Positions 9,640 through 21,639 of a DNA stretch of 64,000 nt are shown here, in pieces. The position numbers and the translations under genes are program-made. Below the pieces are notes generated by a model. The model saw only the letters and a program-made list of their open reading frames with translations, made no database searches and was not told where the DNA came from. Numbering within the stretch: position 1 is the stretch's first letter; every line of letters starts with the position of its first letter. Source of the DNA: Cyrtodaria siliqua (lineage: Eukaryota; Mollusca; Bivalvia; Adapedonta; Hiatellidae); assembly GCA_037043455.1 (NCBI GenBank), contig JAWPHD010000087.1, forward strand, positions 434,001 to 498,000, given 5' to 3'.

Positions 9640-10490
9640 TGACAGAAGGTATTCATGACGGACAGAAACAGTAGCATTCACAGAAAACAGTCACCAGAAA
9701 CATTCAAAACAGACAACAAAGACAATGATAAATCGAAGCAGCTTACATGTATGCGAAATCACAAACATAAAAGGGATGGCAATATGTGTACCGCATTGGA
9801 GCGGACATCGGCAAAAATGCGTTAGAGAATTTTAACCAAGTTCTCGGGTGTACAAACCTCACCCTTATCATTTTGTTATTCCAATATAAGGGACAATGCA
9901 AACTAAAAAATAAACACCAGATATATATATTACTAACGAGGCAGAATTATCAGTGCGAAATAAGTATAACACAAAAATGCCATGTATATGTGAATATAAA
10001 AAAGACTAGAAAGTTGGTATAAAAAATAAGTATAAAAGTCGAACAAGAAATGCAGCTTTCACAGAACACAGTCAAGCTTAAAACACGAGAAAAGACAAAA
10101 TTAATGGCAATGTTAATAAGGATTAAAGACACAAACACAAAAAGGGTTGACAATAGGCTACCGCCTTGGAACGGTCAGTGGCAAAAAATGCCGCAGGGGT
10201 TTAAATCAGATCTTAGGGTGCACCAAACCTCACACTTAACCTACTTCATCCCAATAAAACCGGGATAATTGTCATCCCAATAAAACGGCATAATAATGAC
10301 ATGTAGCCTTCACAGAACACAGTCATCGAAACAAAACAATGTTAATAGAAAGCAAGGCATGTGACGTCACAAACACAAGTGGGTTGACAATAGGGCTACC
10401 GCCTTGGACTAGTCAGTGGCAAACATACTATTGGGAGTTCTAAACCAGACAAAACCTCACACTGTTTACACGTCCCCAAACCTGCTGGCC
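9640..10490 (-). repeat. Three successive Penelope-like terminal fragments
   Basis: Three copies of the same terminal segment follow one another at about 9660-9860, 10030-10270 and 10290-10490. Each has the order 'cagaacacagtcaa', 'acaaacacaaaaagggttga', 'ctaccgccttggaacggtca', 'ggtgcaccaaacctca'. They differ enough to be independent or old duplications. Short plus-strand open frames (9786-10022, 10050-10268) lie inside and are not genes. Confidence 0.65.
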
Positions 10491-12106
10491 TTTGTGTGCG
10501 GCGAACAATCTGCTTCCTTAATTGGTTGACGGTCGTGAACTTTGGTTTTAAATACATTGGTCAAATGCTACATGCCATTTTGATTATTCAGAGGGTAAAA
10601 GTTCATAACAACCGCCTCAAAGTCTCAACCCAAACTTGTCGTTTTGTTACAGTCGAATAACATTTCAGTTGGACTGCGACAGGAAATGCATCTCATTTTT
10701 CGCTCTCGGTTTTGTTAGATGGTGAAAGCGCTTGGTTAGTCACGGTAGTAGAACGTCTCAAGAATCTTGAGAGATGAGTGATGTACAAATTAAGCTGCTA
10801 TTTATATGTTTTGCCTTTTTAAAACATGCAACCTATTCCCTGTGGACGTCTTTTTTGTTTTTTTTAAACGCATTATACACCTTCTTAACAATATATGCAT
10901 AGTCAGTCATAATTGTCCTAACATGCTCTTTTGTGAGTAATGCAATTGTTTTATGGATGTTGGCATTTAAAAGTTTTACATACTTGGAACTGAATCGAGG
11001 CAAACATTTCAACAGAATAACATTTGTACACCATAGAAAAGCAGGTAAATATGTACGACACGCACATCTCAAACTGTTGACATTCACCATCTTGACAGTG
11101 TTTTGAAGGTGAAAATACGCTACACCATGTCACGTAACCGACAATCTTATTATACTAAACATGCTAAAAGCAATACTGTGTAAGCCCCCAGTGGTGTTTT
11201 CGCACGCAAATTACAAATTATCTATATGCCATTTGCGAATTCCTAATTGAAGTCATTTATGATTTTTTAAATGATGGGTTTCTTTGTGCTCTTAGTGGTT
11301 AAATGCATTAACCATTGATATTTAAACTAACTGCTATTGCGTGTTATGTTCATTTGGACACGATCCAAGAGAACAGTCAAAATACTGCATTAAAAAGCAA
11401 ACCACATCTATCCTAAGGGTGATTAAACAATACTCAGAACCTTTAAAGGCTGGAGTAGTGGTAACCAACTATTCCAGAAATTGAGTAAAAGAACAAACGC
11501 ATTTGAGACTTTACCACCAATATCAGTATATAAATACACATCGCGTCCCATTATTGAGAATATTGAAATAAATACTCAGTTAACACAACACGTAGATTCA
11601 TATAATATCCTCTTCTTCCAGTAAGACATAAGATTAATACATTATTTAGACTGATATAATATAATAAACACAGCATTAATATACTTTTCTTCTTCTTTTC
11701 TTTCTTTTTTGTTTAAATACTTCGCGTTTTTTATTGCACCTATCGAGAATGAATTAGACAAATACCTTTGCTCGTCCGTTCAAAAATAGACATCAGCTAC
11801 AGCGGTATGACCTTTAAGGTATGCTCTATTATTAAGGAACATGTTTCACATTTTATAAGTTGGACTGTCATCTAACGAGATTTAAACATGGTGTGTTGTC
11901 TTGTTAGAAAACAGAAAATACATAATAAACAAATGCATGAATTGTCAAACGAATAAATACCAACTGATGAATGAATAACTGTATAGGTTTAGTAGTCATA
12001 GTATATTGATATTAATGATTAATATTAGAGTTTGCATTTACTTAAATCGAAGCATCTGCATTGTTTGCATACAAATTAACCAATATAATAAATAGTAAAC
12101 AGTATC
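10491..12106. other. No gene seen
   Basis: AT-rich DNA. A minus-strand open frame of 85 codons at 10833-11090 and an overlapping one at 10951-11133 have no motif I recognise. A pyrimidine-rich tract lies at about 11690-11712. Nothing else is supported. Confidence 0.5.
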
Positions 12107-12248
12107 TAAATATTGCATCCCAGTGAGGGTGACAGTGGATATTGTCAACCTGAGGAAAATAATGTCAACCGAGGCGAAGACGAGGTTGACATTATTTTTC
12201 CGAAGGTTGACAATATCCACTGTCACCCTCACTGGGATGCAATATTTA
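12107..12248. repeat. Near-perfect 64-bp-arm palindrome
   Basis: Left arm 12107-12171 starts taaatattgcatcccagtga. Right arm 12184-12248 is its reverse complement; the outer 45 bp pair without mismatch, and the inner part has only a few differences. The loop is about 13 nt (gaggcgaagacga). A foldback element or a tail-to-tail inversion would look like this. Minus-strand open frame 12038-12232 is a shadow of the palindrome. Confidence 0.95.
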
Positions 12249-14429
12249 TTTTATTATACCGAACAAATGTTTTGATTAAAATTTAAATATACGAGTGGGA
12301 AAAAATCGCAATATTTTTTATTTTTATTTTTTTATTTATATTTTTATACCAGTTTTGATTTAAAGTAACAAATCTGCTCGCCACATTTTTTTATTGTCGT
12401 TTGTTAACCAAGCGTCTTAACTTCAACTGTATTTTAATAAGCGTCCACCGATTTCCAATTGCCAAAGCGTGTCGTTATTAGTAAAACCCAAAATCTATTT
12501 TTATACTTCCCGTGACGTCACAATCGTGTAACAGTAAAAATTGTTTACCTGTGAACAGTAAAAATTGCTTCACGCTAAGGGTATGGGCAATTTATACAGG
12601 AGTGTAAACGTGAGGTATAATAATAATACTTATTGAAAAAGGAGATCTTGTAGAAGGTAAGAACACAGCCAGAAAAAATAGCAGACTCGGTTTCATGAGA
12701 GGTTATCAAAAAATGCAAATTGTCTCACGTGAGCCTCCTAAAACCGGCGGAAACGGTATTCTTATCAAAATAAATACTAAAAAGGGATAATCCTTACAAC
12801 GAAACAACCAGGAAACCAAAGTTACTGATTCAAAGTTATGATGTTAGTTACAAATCTAAATTTTAAACACGGTGTCATTCAATAAATGCAGGTAGATACA
12901 GAATAAAAGATCGACACTTGTAAAAGTGTATGCCAACTCAGCATTTAACTGTAAAAAGAGCGATTTATAATCAAGATGATTTTGATTGCCTTTTTATCTG
13001 GAATCACACAGTATTGTTTTATGTTTTGTTCTACAGTTCGTCTTAAAAACGGACACGTGTGTGTTTTTTTTAAATTTCAATCACCAGATTAATGGTGATC
13101 CATTTATTCACCCCGTAATAGGTTTGTGAGGGTCGGGATGGGTCATCCCTCAACAAACCTTACATAAAGAAACATGTAATATGCATCTATTAGTTTGTAA
13201 ATAAAGTAATAGGAAATATAATCAAGTGAATAAATGCATATATTGTAATCAGAGACAGAATAAATGGGGAGGTTTTCTTATTCTTTACAATTATGGAAGT
13301 ATATTATACAATGTACAATTTTAACAGAGTGTAAAAAAAGACCCCACAGCAATCCAGAGGTATTTCCAAAACAATTTTGGTGGAAAATATAGTATGATTG
13401 CTATATAGAGATACATGGATGCTATAAGATTGCAGTGAGTCTCTATACACTCTGGGGGTAATACAATAATAAATGTAAAGAATATGTTTTGTTTCAAAAC
13501 CCAGTGTACAACCCACATTGTCAATACATACAGACTTATTTTACACAGATACTTTTAATGTTATAGTATCAAAAATAAACATTATTTTATGTTATGAAAT
13601 ACATGCATTGCCTCTACTCTGAGGCTCACTGAGTTTTTTCTCATATTTTGTTTTAGGAAAGAGAAAAAAACAATAACCCATCCTATGTAATAAATCTGTA
13701 TATAAATCCATTATCAAAGAACAATGTTTCAGGAATGTTTTAAAGGATTAATATACACAACTTCCAAAATTATTATTTTTTCTTAAAAAAAACAAGAAGG
13801 TTGATTAGGAAAGACCAAGATATAAGCGAGGGTATGTTATTTCTGATTAGTAAGGTAAGCTTTGCATGTCCCAGAACAAACGGACACGGTTTAATGCGTC
13901 TTTATCAACTACATGCCAATAATACACTGTTATTGAATACACGATACGGCATAGTACCTAGCTAGTCATTCAATCAAGATTACGTTGCCCTGCAATACAG
14001 CTTTATCTAACAGGTGAAATAAAGGGTGAACAATATCATATCACGGAAAACAACGTAAACAAGAAGCAATCCGAGGGACGGCCATATTCCCCTACCGGGG
14101 CTTGTCCAAAATTAACAATTCAGAAGCTACACAGTTGTCGAAGGTTACTGTTTCATCAACACAATAATTGCACAAATGTCAAACTGCTGTTAAAGGTAAC
14201 TGTGTTTCATCAACACAATAATTGCAAAAATTTCAAAGAAATAAAGTTGTTATTAGTCAGTTTGTTATTTCTGAAGTTATTGAAGAAACAGTTATCTTTG
14301 AATGTACCCATATGAAAGGTTGAATGTAGCCATGTGAATGATCATGCACGGAATGTTGAATACCTTACCATGTTTAGCTGCAAAATATGTGTTCCTGTGT
14401 TCTGAAGGTATCGTGATCTTGACACGCCG
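12249..14429. other. No gene seen; one short repeat fragment
   Basis: Mostly AT-rich. At 12650-12720 the phrase 'agcagactcggtttcatgag' is an inverted fragment of the dispersed module found at 41063-41292 and 58605-58790. The phrase 'acagtaaaaattg' is doubled at 12530-12570. Minus-strand open frames at 13304-13524 are overlapping shadows with no motif. Confidence 0.5.
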
Positions 14430-15040
14430 TCTCATTATGGTGAACATTTGTCCCAAGTTATTTCAAAATCCCTTAATGCATGACAAAGTTACAGCCCGGA
14501 CAAGCCTTTTCTGACCTTTTACCTCCAATTGTGATCTTGACCTTAGAGCTACGGACCTGGGTCTTGCGTGCGACACGCCGTCTCATTATAGTAAATATTT
14601 GTGCCAAGTTATTTCAAAATCCCACGATGCACGACAAAGTTACAGCCCGCAGAAGCGTATTTCTGATCTTTAACCTCCAACTGTGACCTTGACCTTTGAG
14701 CTATGGACATGGGTCTTGCGCGCAACACGCTGTAACATGATGGTGAACATTTGTGCCAAGTTATTTCAAAATCCCACAATGCATGACAAAGTAACAGCCC
14801 GGAGAAGCCTATTTTTGACCATTAACCTCCAAGTGTGACCTTGACCTTTAAGCTACGGAAATGGATATTGCGCGCGACACGCCGTCACATTATGGTGAAC
14901 ATGTGTGCCAAGTTATTTCACCCACGATGCATGACAAAGTTTCAGCCCGGACAAGCGTATTTCTGTCCTTTAACCTCCAACTACATTGACCTTTGAGCTA
15001 CGGACCTGGATCTTGCGCGCGACACGCCGTCTCATTATAC
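14430..15040 (+). repeat. 150-bp tandem repeat, about four units
   Basis: The word tgacaaagttacagcccg (with variants) recurs at 14481, 14632, 14784 and 14932, spacing 148-152 bp. Each unit also contains 'ccttgacctttgagctacgg', 'cgcgcgacacgccgtctcat' and 'tgtgccaagttatttcaaaa'. I know this repeat type from bivalve genomes. The plus-strand open frame 14480-14686 is an artefact. Confidence 0.9.
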
Positions 15041-15084
15041 ATATATGTATATTTATCGATGTTACCTGTGCAATGGCTAAATAA

Positions 15085-15200
15085 AAATGTGATATTTTAC
15101 GCATCGATTTCTGATTATATACCGACTTTTGGGGTGTTCGTAGATTTGAAGATACTTCACACGTGACTCATTCATATTCTTGAGTTATTACCAGTTAAAA
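15085..15200 (+). repeat. Dispersed repeat fragment, pair with 53315-53430
   Basis: Shares, in order, 'aaatgtgatattt', 'acgcatcga', 'tgttcgt', 'tacttcac', 'gactcattcatattc' and 'tgagtta' with 53315-53430. It is not coding. Its family is unknown. Confidence 0.6.
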
Positions 15201-15385
15201 TAGAGACTCTGTTGCTTTAAGCCTAGTATGCCCTGTCAAAATAAATCGATAATGACTATGATCCAATTCCCACGGTTTATGTCGGTTTCGCGTGTTAAAG
15301 CGACAGGCAAAATGCAAAGAAAAAGTCGATATGTGAGTTTTGTATAAATAGAATCTAACATTCGTTCTCATTCATTTTTTAATTT

Positions 15386-15488
15386 TTTAATTTATTAAAC
15401 TCGTTAGCAAAAATGATATAATGCGAGGCTTCTATGCTCGGCAAGAGCCTCGCTTTATATAATTTTGACAACACGTTTAATAAATTCA
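15386..15488. repeat. Foldback hairpin, 44-bp arms
   Basis: Arms 15388-15433 (tttattaaactcgttagcaa ... gcgaggcttct) and 15443-15486, whose reverse complement reads tttattaaacgtgttgtcaa ... gcgaggctctt. The central loop is about 9 nt around atgctcggc. Pairing is imperfect but extensive. It has the same style as the hairpins at 12107, 25639 and 51694. Confidence 0.8.
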
Positions 15489-15678
15489 AAAATGTAAGAT
15501 CCTCTATATATATGTTGACACATATTCTATGCCTGCAGATGTAGTGTTTTGAAGGTGTTGATTGCCAGAGATGTCAGTCGGCGTACTGGTGTTAAGGTTA
15601 TTGCAGTTTAGATACTATAGCAGCATGCTATCGATTTCATATGATTACATTCATACTAAGATACAGTGCATGCGGTAG

Positions 15679-15902
15679 AATGAATGAATGGTGTTTTACG
15701 GCACGTCTACACATAATTAGGTCATATTGTGCGCAAAAAGCGACGAAAGATGAAGAAATTCAGTAGTAATTAAAAATGTAAATATATAAAGATAAAACTA
15801 TTACAAAATAAGGGATGATATGGTAGTAATATAAACTATATATGTAAATCATGAAATGCCCGTCAACGGGTATATAAACAAGTAAATATATATAAGAACA
15901 CA
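15679..15902 (-). other. Family A 3' untranslated region with (CATT)n tail
   Basis: After the stop at 15903 the minus strand reads through 'acttgtttatatacccgttg', 'gtcgctttttgcgcacaata' and 'gtgccgtaaaacaccattca', and ends in short CATT repeats. The same distal phrase (in the form gttttacgccacaccgacag) marks the 3' end of the copy at 53956. The segment between those marks is where the 42-bp minisatellite sits in that copy. Confidence 0.75.
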
Positions 15903-16300
15903 TTATAATGATTTATATAGTCTGATTTCTTTTAGGAAATCTAAAACAAGACTAAAATCTATAGCATGAAATAACTCTTTCATAGTATTAACATTGTAGT
16001 ACCTTTGACGCATAGGATCAAAGTCTACACATTCCAACAAGATGTGTTTGACCGTTAACGGTGCAAAGCAGGGTATACATTCTGGTAATTGCTCGGCTTG
16101 TAATAAATATGAATGAGTATAACGTGTATGCCCTATCCTGCACCGGGCTAGGACAACTTCTTCTCGACGAATGGGTCTACTAGCAGAACGCCATTCTCCA
16201 TGTAACGGTTTAATTGTATGGAGTTTATTGTTAACTGACAAATCCCAAGCGGGATCCCAATACAACATTTAAAATCAGTATAAGGTAATTTAGCATTATA
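15903..16300 (-). pseudogene. Family A ORF2, C-terminal domain
   Basis: A 121-codon open frame (15903-16268) with LARCRIGHTRYTHSYLL, then PECIPCFAPLTVKHILLEC and RYYNVNTMKELF. This is the C-terminal Cys-rich segment (GHTR.TH.YLL ... C..C..PLTV.HIL..C) found after RNase H in I-like and Jockey-like elements. It holds the single NVNTM word that is expanded at 1-605. The frame ends at KEIRLYKSL. It is the best-preserved C-terminus of the family in the window. Confidence 0.85.
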
Positions 16301-16870
16301 TATATATGTAAACCTAATGCTGCTTTAGCAGCACTATCAGCTCTATCATTACCACGTATTCCATTCCTGCATGGCTTGGAAGCCAGCAGAAAATTAAAAC
16401 ATTATCAACTATACGAGAATTGTACTTTTCTAAAAGCTGAAGCACAACTGGGTTATCATGTTCCATATTACCCAGTGCTTGAAGAGATGAAAGGGAATCA
16501 GAAAATATTACAAAACGGTCATCATCAGATTTCTGAAAATAATTTAAGGCAAGTTCAATTGCCTTAAGTTCAGCTGAAAAGATAGAGGCCTTGTCAGGCA
16601 GGCGGCTCTTTATGCTGTGTTTGTGAACAACAGCTGCTGCATCTACCTTATCTCCATCTTTAGAATCATCTGTGCATATATGTTGAAAGTTACTGTATTT
16701 CGATTTAATTTCACTAAATTTGCTTTAAAAGACAGTAGGGTCTGTACTGGATTTGTTACTTTTACAAAGACCAAAAGTAATTGTTGGTGTTTCCTAAGTC
16801 CACGGTGGAATTGTGGTACTTTGTATTTGGCAATCAAATTTAGGTCGATTTTAGTGTCTATACATTTTGG
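16301..16870 (-). pseudogene. Family A ORF2, RNase H domain
   Basis: Minus-strand fragments include the C-terminal RNase H word SHAGIRGNDRADSAAKAA (about 16310-16380), FSAELKAIELAL (about 16550-16575) and a decayed start CTDDSKDGDKV (about 16640-16675) where TDGS is expected, so one catalytic-site residue appears changed. Just before it lie the KFHRGL and ANLVKLNRN words. Frames shift between segments. Plus-strand open frames 16376-16880 are shadows. Confidence 0.8.
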
Positions 16871-17392
16871 TTTAATATGAAGACCAAATGGTCGAATGGC
16901 CTTCGGTTTTCAATCAAAAAGGGGTTCATAACTAGGATTAAAAACATTATCGAAACAGTGATGGTTCATTAGTTTCAACGTATAGACTTTCGGCTGGTGA
17001 TGTACGATATGCACCTAAGGCGAGTCGTAATCCTTGATTATGTATAGGACCGAGCATCTGCAAGTATGACTTGCGAGTCGATCCATATACTATTGAGCCG
17101 TAGTCCAGCTTGGATCTAACAAGAGATCTATAAAGTTGTAAAAGTACTTTACGATCTGCTCCCCAATTAGTGTTTGCAACAACTTTAAGTAAATTAAGAG
17201 TTTTAAGGCACTTGGCCTTCAAGTATTTAAGGTGCAGTATAAACGTTAATTTACGGTCGAAAATAAGACCACGGAATTATTTTGTCTCATTCACTACTGG
17301 TATAGGTGACCCATCCAGTGTTAGATGAGGGTCTTCGTGATGTTTACGTAGTTGACAAAAGTGCATACAATTAGTTTTAGATTTAGAAAATT
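16871..17392 (-). pseudogene. Family A ORF2, post-reverse-transcriptase connection
   Basis: Open frame 16947-17222 reads KAKCLKTLNLLKVVANTNWG, LYRSLVRSKLDYGSIVYGS and GLRLALGAYRTSPAESLYVE. This is the thumb and connection region (LK.LYRSLVRSKLDYGS..YGS) of non-LTR reverse transcriptases. Upstream, words from KTNCMHFCQLRKHHEDP to LDGSPIPVV follow with one frame change near 17280. Confidence 0.85.
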
Positions 17393-17960
17393 TTAAACCA
17401 TTTTCATCCGACCAGGTCTGAAGTTTATACATATACTGCCATGTGTCAAACACATCTCCTGTTCATGAGTGTCAGAGAGGGTTGAACCCATCTGAACACG
17501 AAACTGTCTATCATCTAAGAAATTCTCTATACAAATTGGTAATCGGCCACTAAGACCAAGGTCATAAAGATCATTCATGATACTGTACTTCCATGCAGTA
17601 TCATAAACCTTCTCAAAGTCAACATATACAGCGACTAGATGTTCTTTCTTTACGAAAGATTCCCTATTAAATGATTCAAATCGAATGAGATTGTCAGTTG
17701 TGCCTCGTTGGCACCGGAATCCACTTTGATACTTTGTTATCAGCTTGCTGAATTCCAGGTACCAAAGGAGTCTCTCCTTAATCATTCGTTCCATGATTTT
17801 ACATATACAACTCGTTAAAGCAATATGGCGATAATTTATTGGGTCCGTATGGTCCTTTCCAGGTTTGGGGACTGGAATAACGATTGCTTCAGGCCAAGAA
17901 TCGGGGAAGTTTCCGGTCACCCAAACCTTATTAAAATATCAAGAGAGACAGGTTTCAGGT
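17393..17960 (-). pseudogene. Family A ORF2, reverse transcriptase with motif B-C deletion
   Basis: Open frame 17393-17920 contains IVIPVPKPGKDHTDPINYR, YQSGFRCQRGTTDNLIRF and motif A in the form YVDFEKVYDT. After HEQEM the sequence jumps directly to the 'KLQTWSDENGL' segment. The plus-strand copy has about 110 residues between these points, including the motif B region and YVDD. The deletion removes the catalytic motif C, so this copy cannot encode a working polymerase. Confidence 0.85.
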
Positions 17961-18512
17961 AAATGTTTTAATAATTGATAATGGATATCATCAGGACCAG
18001 CTGATGTATCATGAGCCTTTTTAAGGGAATCTCGAAGTTCTTTGAAAATTTGGTTGATAATTTTCAGAAGAAGTGTTTTTAGAAAAAAGTTTCTGCCAAA
18101 GTGTTCGTAATATCTTTGACAGATGTAATATCCTAATTATCAGTTTTAAATGATTTACAAATTAGAATTACCTTTACCGTTTAATTTCCGGACCATGTCC
18201 CAAGTCTTCTTAAGAGATGAGCGAGAGTACAGCCTCTTCAGGATTTCCTCTTAATAGTACGACGGGCTTTCGCACGAAAAACTCTGAAAGTATCTAAATT
18301 ATTTTTGAGTAAACCGCACGTTAAAAGCATTCAATGCAGCCTTACGATCGCAGACTGCCTTTTTGCAGTCATCATCGTACCATGGTTTATGTGGGCGTTT
18401 TGGATTTGCCGAGGTTTTTGGAATAGTTTGATCAGCTATATCATGAAGGGTTTTGGTAAAAAGAGCAGTTGCGTCTTCGACATCCTCGAAAATGGAAGGC
18501 TTTAATTGTTCC
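17961..18512 (-). pseudogene. Family A ORF2, linker between endonuclease and reverse transcriptase
   Basis: Degenerate. Words matching the plus-strand copy at 36945-37480 are present (a TPWYDDD-like segment near 18375, reading ...HKPWYDDD, and KKTWDMVRK near 18200). Several frame changes and stops. Plus-strand open frames 18305-18724 are shadows. Confidence 0.7.
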
Positions 18513-19181
18513 TCACAAAGAGATTGTGTTCCTCACAAACGTATCCCAATCAGCTTTGCAAAGTTTCCATCGTTGCGTTTTTTCGAGAAGTGGAGGGCCG
18601 ATATTTTCAAAAAATAAGGGGAAGTGGTCACTTCCACATAGGTCGTCACCAACACTCCACGAAAAATCCATCAAGAGCGTTGGATCGCATATTGTTAAAT
18701 CAATGGAAGAATGAGAGCCTGTAGCTGGATGTAAATAAGGATGTGATTTGTTATCATTAAAAAGACACACATTATTTTTGGCTAAGAAATCCTCAACTTT
18801 CTTGCCTTTATCGTTTATATCCTTACAATCCCAAATGTAGTTGTGTGCATTAAAATCACACAAGAGTACAAAAGGTGATGGTAAGTGTGCAACTAAGTGA
18901 TTTAGATCTTTACGGTCTAGTGAATTACTGGGCGGTAAATATAAGGATCATATTGTTATAACTCTGTGCATCACAAGAATCGAAACTCCTCATGAAGCTT
19001 TATCAACTGTATCACAAATATAGTTATACAATGAATAGTTTCTAAAAGATATCTTATTACTAGTCTTCAAGAAAGTTTCTTGTAAACAAAATGCAACAGA
19101 GTTGTGTTTATTTAAAAGTAAGCTGATTTCATCATAATTGGGTTTTAAACCTCGGCAGTTCCATTGAATGACCTTATTTGA
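18513..19181 (-). pseudogene. Family A ORF2, endonuclease domain
   Basis: Open frame 18513-18863 reads CDFNAHNYIWDCKDINDKGK, HPYLHPATGSHSSIDLTICD and CGSDHFPLFFENIG. These are the GDFNAHN, S.IDL and SDH motifs of the apurinic-type endonuclease; the first Gly is Cys here. The N-terminal part continues to 19181 with the word WNCRGLKPNYDEISLLL. The domain nicks target DNA in living elements; here it is broken by frame changes. Confidence 0.85.
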
Positions 19182-19269
19182 ATATAATCATCGGTGGTTG
19201 TGGATCAGTTTATCTTTATATTTCATTTATTCAGCTCGTAGGCATTTGTTTTAGCTCCACCGGCCAAAG

Positions 19270-21600
19270 GCAAGCAGAGCTGATGGAATGGTGAGTTTTC
19301 CGTCGTCCGTCCGTAGTCCAACCTCGTCCGTTAACTTTTGCCGTGTGAACACTCTAGCACCTTCATTATTAATCGGATGTTTACCAAATTGTACTCGGAA
19401 ATCAATGAAAGCTCGGAAAAGTTTGAAAACCAGTCTGTTCGGACTTATTTTACCAGGGTTATGGCCCTTGATTTACTGAAGAAATGTCATATTCAGCCTT
19501 ATCTTTAAACAATTTGCACAGATTGCTAATATCTATAAAAGGTCGGAAAAGCAGACCAAATTAGTAACACTAAAGTTATGGCCCTTTTTTTAAAAAAAAA
19601 AAGCCATTTTCTGCCTTGTGGACACTCTAACACCTTCTTTTATTATTTGATCTTTACCAAACTTGCACAGATTGTTAATATTCATGAAAGCTGAGGCTAT
19701 GTTCGAAAACCAGCCAAATCGAAATAGTAACGTCAGAGTTATAACCGTTGTTTTTCTGATTTTTTTATTTTCTGCCTTGTGAACACTCTAGCATCTTCAT
19801 TTATTATTTGATCTTTACCAAATGTGCACAGATTATTAATATCAATAAAATCTCGGTCACGTTTGACAAACACCTAGATCGGATGAGTAACACCAGAGTG
19901 TTGGCCCATTTTTCTGAAAAATGCCATTTTCTGCCCTGTGAACACTCCAGCACCTTCATTTATTATTTGATTTTTACCAGACTAACTCGGCAGCACCAAT
20001 TCGTATACTCCAGTTAATTCTACCCCCAGTGGCCTTTGTTGCCACTGACCGTTCCAAGGCGGTGTCAACCCTTTTGTGTTTGTGATGTCGTTTGCATTTT
20101 TTATTACTTTTGCCGTCTCGTTTGTCTGTTTGCGTGTTTGTTTTTGTGTTTTGTGGTTGACTGTCGTCCTTGAATGCTGCTATCCCTATCCGATATTTTT
20201 ATCTTTCTTTACATAGATTGTTAATATCAATAAAAGCTAAAAAGAAAGCTTGAAAATCAACCACATCGGATGAGTAACACCATTGTTTTCTGAAAAATGC
20301 CATTTTATGCCTTGTGAACGCTCTAGCATCTTCATTTATTATTTGATCTTTCCTAAACTTGCAAAGATTGTTAATCTTAATAAAAGCTCGTATTAATTTA
20401 AAAACCAGCCAGTTCGGATTAGTAACACTAGAGTTACGGGCCTTGTTTTCTGAAAAATGCCATTTTCTGCCCTGAGAACTCTCTAGAATCTTCATTTATT
20501 ATTTGATCTTTCCTAAACTTGCACAGATTGTTAATCTTAATAAAAGCTCGGACTAGTTAGAAAACTACCAATTTCGGATAAGAAACACCAGAGTTACGGG
20601 CCTTGCTTTCCTAAAAAATGCCATTTTGTCTGCACTGTGAACTCTCTAGCACCTTCAATTATTATTTGATCTTTACCAAACTTAAACAGATTGTTAATAT
20701 CAATAAAAGCTCGAAAAAGTTCGAAAATCAAACAGATCAAATCAGTAACACCAGAGTTATGGCCATTGTTTCTTTCTCAAAAATGCCATGTTCTGCCTTG
20801 TGAACACTATAGCACTTTCATTTATTATTTGATCTTAACTAAACTTGCACAGATTGTTAATATCAATAAATTCTCATGAAAGTTAAAAACCCAGCCAAAT
20901 CAGATTAGTAATGCCAGAGTTATAACCCTTGTTTTTTATAAAAAATGACATTTTCTGTCTTGTGAACACTCTAGCATCTTCTTTTATTATTTGATCTTTA
21001 CCAAACTTGCAAAGGTTGTTAATATTAATAAAAGCTTGGACAAGTTCGAAAACCATCTAGATCTGAATAGTAACACCAGAGTGTTGGCCATTTTTTCTGA
21101 AAAATGCCATTGTCTGCACTGTGAACACTTTAGCACCTTCATTTAGTATTTGATCTTTACCAAACTTGCAAAGATTGTTAATATCAATAAAAGCTCAGAA
21201 AATTTCGAAAATCAATCAGATCGGATAAGTACCACAAGAGCTATGACTCTTGGTTTTTTTCTGAAAAAAATCCATGTTCTGCCTTGTGAACACTCTAGCA
21301 CCTACCTTTATTTATTATTTGATCTTTACTCAACTTGCATAGATTGTTATTATCAATGAAACCTCAGGCACGTTCTGAACCAGCCAGATCGGACCAGTAA
21401 TATTGGAGTTGATTTAGTTAAAAATGCTGTATTTTGCCTCGTTAAGATGATATGGCATTCGTTTTTCATTCATTTTTTACGAAACTTTAACAGATTGTTA
21501 TTATCACTAAAAGCTTGGATAAGTTCGAAAACCAACCAAATCGAATTTGTAATACCAGAGTTATGATATTAAGTTTATAAATCCACAATTGAATAATGGA
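19270..21600 (+). repeat. 158-bp tandem repeat array
   Basis: About 13 units with the words 'gtgaacactctagcaccttc', 'atttattatttgatctttac', 'cagattgttaatatcaataa', 'aagctcgg' and 'agttatggccctt'. It starts at a cgtccgtccg run near 19300. Units are diverged. It is split by a Penelope-like fragment at 19985-20210. All open frames between 19288 and 21359 fall inside it and are not genes. I know this repeat type from molluscs. Confidence 0.9.
19985..20210 (+). repeat. Penelope-like terminal fragment inserted in the 158-bp array
   Basis: Reads 'ccactgaccgttccaaggcg', 'gtcaacccttttgtgtttgt' and 'gttgactgtcgtccttgaat', the terminal segment in the opposite orientation to 10030-10270. Array sequence flanks it on both sides ('atttgatttttaccagact' and 'ttacatagattgttaatatc'). 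Confidence 0.75.
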
Positions 21601-21639
21601 TCAATTGATAAAACTCAGTTCTCTTGTTTACACTTTAAT

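Larger units (their letters stand above)
15679..19181 (-). mobile_element. Family A non-LTR retrotransposon, 5'-truncated copy
   Basis: Minus-strand copy of the element also present at 34267-39755. From 5' (19181) to 3' it holds endonuclease, linker, reverse transcriptase, RNase H, a C-terminal domain, and a 3' untranslated region ending in (CATT)n at about 15679-15692. It matches the plus-strand copy up to 'gtcattcaatggaac' and diverges at 19181, so it was truncated just before or at the start of ORF2, as is usual for target-primed insertion. The RNase H domain after the reverse transcriptase fits the I/Ingi/Nimb group; that assignment is from domain order. It is inactive. Confidence 0.85.

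Noticed and set aside
10833..11133. Overlapping minus-strand frames of 85 and 60 codons as a gene
   Set aside because: Two frames over the same bases, no motif, no repeat copy to support conservation.
16376..16880. Plus-strand genes in 16376-16880 and 18305-18724
   Set aside because: They are antisense shadows of the RNase H, linker and endonuclease domains of the minus-strand retrotransposon.
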